A stretch of DNA of 64,000 bases from CAVRTM01 sp963696105. Its GTDB lineage: Bacteria; Actinomycetota; Actinomycetes; Actinomycetales; Dermatophilaceae. Position 1 is the first letter of the stretch; each line of letters begins with the position of its first letter. Below the pieces are notes generated by a model that saw nothing but the letters and a program-made list of their open reading frames with translations, had not been told where the DNA came from and did not search any database. This document shows, one piece after another, positions 63,131 to 64,000 of the stretch. A program made the position numbers and the translations under genes. Location: the NCBI GenBank assembly GCA_963696105.1, contig CAVOIP010000003.1:124001-188000 (forward strand), read 5' to 3'.

Positions 63131-63927
63131 GGCCGCCGACACGTACTGCCCTTGCAGCAGCCACCGTGCTGGCGCTCGCCGCGGTGCCGGCCACAGCCAA
63201 CGCCCGGCCGGTGACGACCGAGGCGCCTGTCGGCGCGAGCGTGGGCCTGGCACCGGCGGCCGGAGCCGCAGCAACGAGCGGCGCCGCCGGTCTCGTTGAC
63301 GTGGCGGGTGCGTCGCAGGTCGCCGGCCCCTGCCGCACCGTCGATTTCACGCCCCGCTCGGTGGTGGTCGGCGTGACCCCGGCGCCGACGACCTTCCGCG
63401 CCACCGCGTCCCGCTGCACGCTGCGGCACTGGGAGCTCTCGATCGGACCGTACGACTACTACACCTACCTGCAGTCACCGCGCGCCTCGATCGGGCCGGT
63501 GCGCAACTCCGCGGCCGCCCCCCACGACGTCATCGTCGATGCCTGCAACAGTGAGTTCAACTGCACTTCAACACTTCTGGTGAAGTCCTTCACGCTGAAG
63601 CGGCGGACCACCTGGCAGACCGCGTCGGTTGACGCCGCGCCTGAGCCCGCCCGCCGCGGGTCCACGATCTCGCTGCGGGGCCGGCTCCTCATCGTCAACT
63701 GGGACGCCCGGCGCTACGTCGGCTACGGAGGCCGCACCGTGGCGGTGGAGTTCCGCACACCCTCCGGCGCCTACCGCCAGGTCAGGACGGCCACCACGGA
63801 TGTGAACGGATGGGTCCGGACCACCGTGCCTGCCACCCTGACGGGAGTGTGGCGGGTCCGCTACGGCGGGAATGCCGTGGCGGGGGCCGCCACGGCGATC
63901 GGTGACACCGTCGCCGTCGTGCAGTGA
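63127..63927 (+). CDS. Secreted protein with C-terminal beta domain
   Basis: This 266-residue exported protein has a signal peptide (about 1-25, cleavage near TANA). A Gly/Ala-rich spacer follows, then a four-cysteine middle region (about 70-155: CRTVDF, SRCTLRHWEL, DACNSEFNC). The C-terminal beta domain contains GGRTVAVEFRTPSGAYRQV, VNGWVRTTVPATLTGVWRVRYGGN and a final VAVVQ. Such domains end many actinobacterial secreted proteins and resemble a bacterial Ig-like fold. GTG 63127 overlaps the preceding small peptide stop. Function is unknown. Confidence 0.65.
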   Translation: MRPPTRTALAAATVLALAAVPATANARPVTTEAPVGASVGLAPAAGAAATSGAAGLVDVAGASQVAGPCRTVDFTPRSVVVGVTPAPTTFRATASRCTLRHWELSIGPYDYYTYLQSPRASIGPVRNSAAAPHDVIVDACNSEFNCTSTLLVKSFTLKRRTTWQTASVDAAPEPARRGSTISLRGRLLIVNWDARRYVGYGGRTVAVEFRTPSGAYRQVRTATTDVNGWVRTTVPATLTGVWRVRYGGNAVAGAATAIGDTVAVVQ

Positions 63928-64000
63928 CCGGTGGCGGGCCGGGTGAGGCTACGCACTTTGCGCGAGGACAGGCTCCCTCAGGCGCTCGCAGACTGGACCA

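Overview
The window is a high-GC stretch of actinobacterial chromosome. It carries a phosphatidylinositol-mannoside cluster (pgsA, LpxL-like acyltransferase, pimA) next to thrS and a HIT protein, followed by pdxS/pdxT, yebC, ruvCAB, yajC-secDF, apt and rel. It also carries hisS, ald-xerD-parA-scpAB-rluB, and a chorismate mutase-tyrA-cmk-der block. This gene order is typical of Actinomycetota. A Micrococcales-type organism, perhaps Intrasporangiaceae, is my guess from gene order and style only. Many genes overlap by four bases (ATGA/GTGA), and at least ten have a TAnnnT -10 element only 6-9 nt before the start codon, which implies leaderless mRNAs.

Layout. 1-3147: the end of a ferric iron ABC importer (binding protein, frameshifted permease, ATPase). 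3184-5542: pabB-pabC and a PGPGW membrane protein. 5614-5690: tRNA-Val. 5762-8234: a polar amino-acid ABC importer broken by about 16 indels. 8386-15159: two GH30 glycosidases divergent from a fused receiver/GGDEF-like/GT2 synthase and an acyltransferase. 15180-18331: MOSC-like protein, thrS, HIT. 18395-26874: the PIM and vitamin B6 cluster, interrupted by two opposite-strand genes, an EF-G-like GTPase and kynU. 26942-36698: yebC, a small repeat array, ruvCAB, yajC-secDF, apt, rel. 36809-42974: a minus-strand block with a TOPRIM protein, a four-gene EamA/PaiB/B3-4/XRE-cupin operon, a DUF349 protein and a cyclophilin. 43148-45868: MBL hydrolase, hisS, a membrane protein. 46010-55817: the ald to der block. 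55919-57113: tRNA-Pro, a multicopper-oxidase scrap, a GAF-ANTAR regulator. 57186-63927: phosphoketolase, cobT, an AMIN-like exported protein, an SDR, and small exported proteins. No gene-free stretch exceeds about 300 bases, and I saw no rRNA, CRISPR array, insertion sequence or prophage.

How genes work together. The most novel-looking unit is 8386-15159. A cytosolic receiver plus degenerate GGDEF region is fused to a membrane polysaccharide synthase that is translationally coupled to a membrane O-acyltransferase. Two exported GH30 hydrolases are encoded divergently, so the set looks like a self-contained synthesise/decorate/trim exopolysaccharide locus. A second candidate is the operon 37514-40421, whose cupin regulator has palindromes lying on its own promoter. 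The indels in 5762-7840 are mainly single non-homopolymer insertions inside otherwise well preserved coding sequence, so an unpolished assembly patch is at least as likely as a real pseudogene operon.
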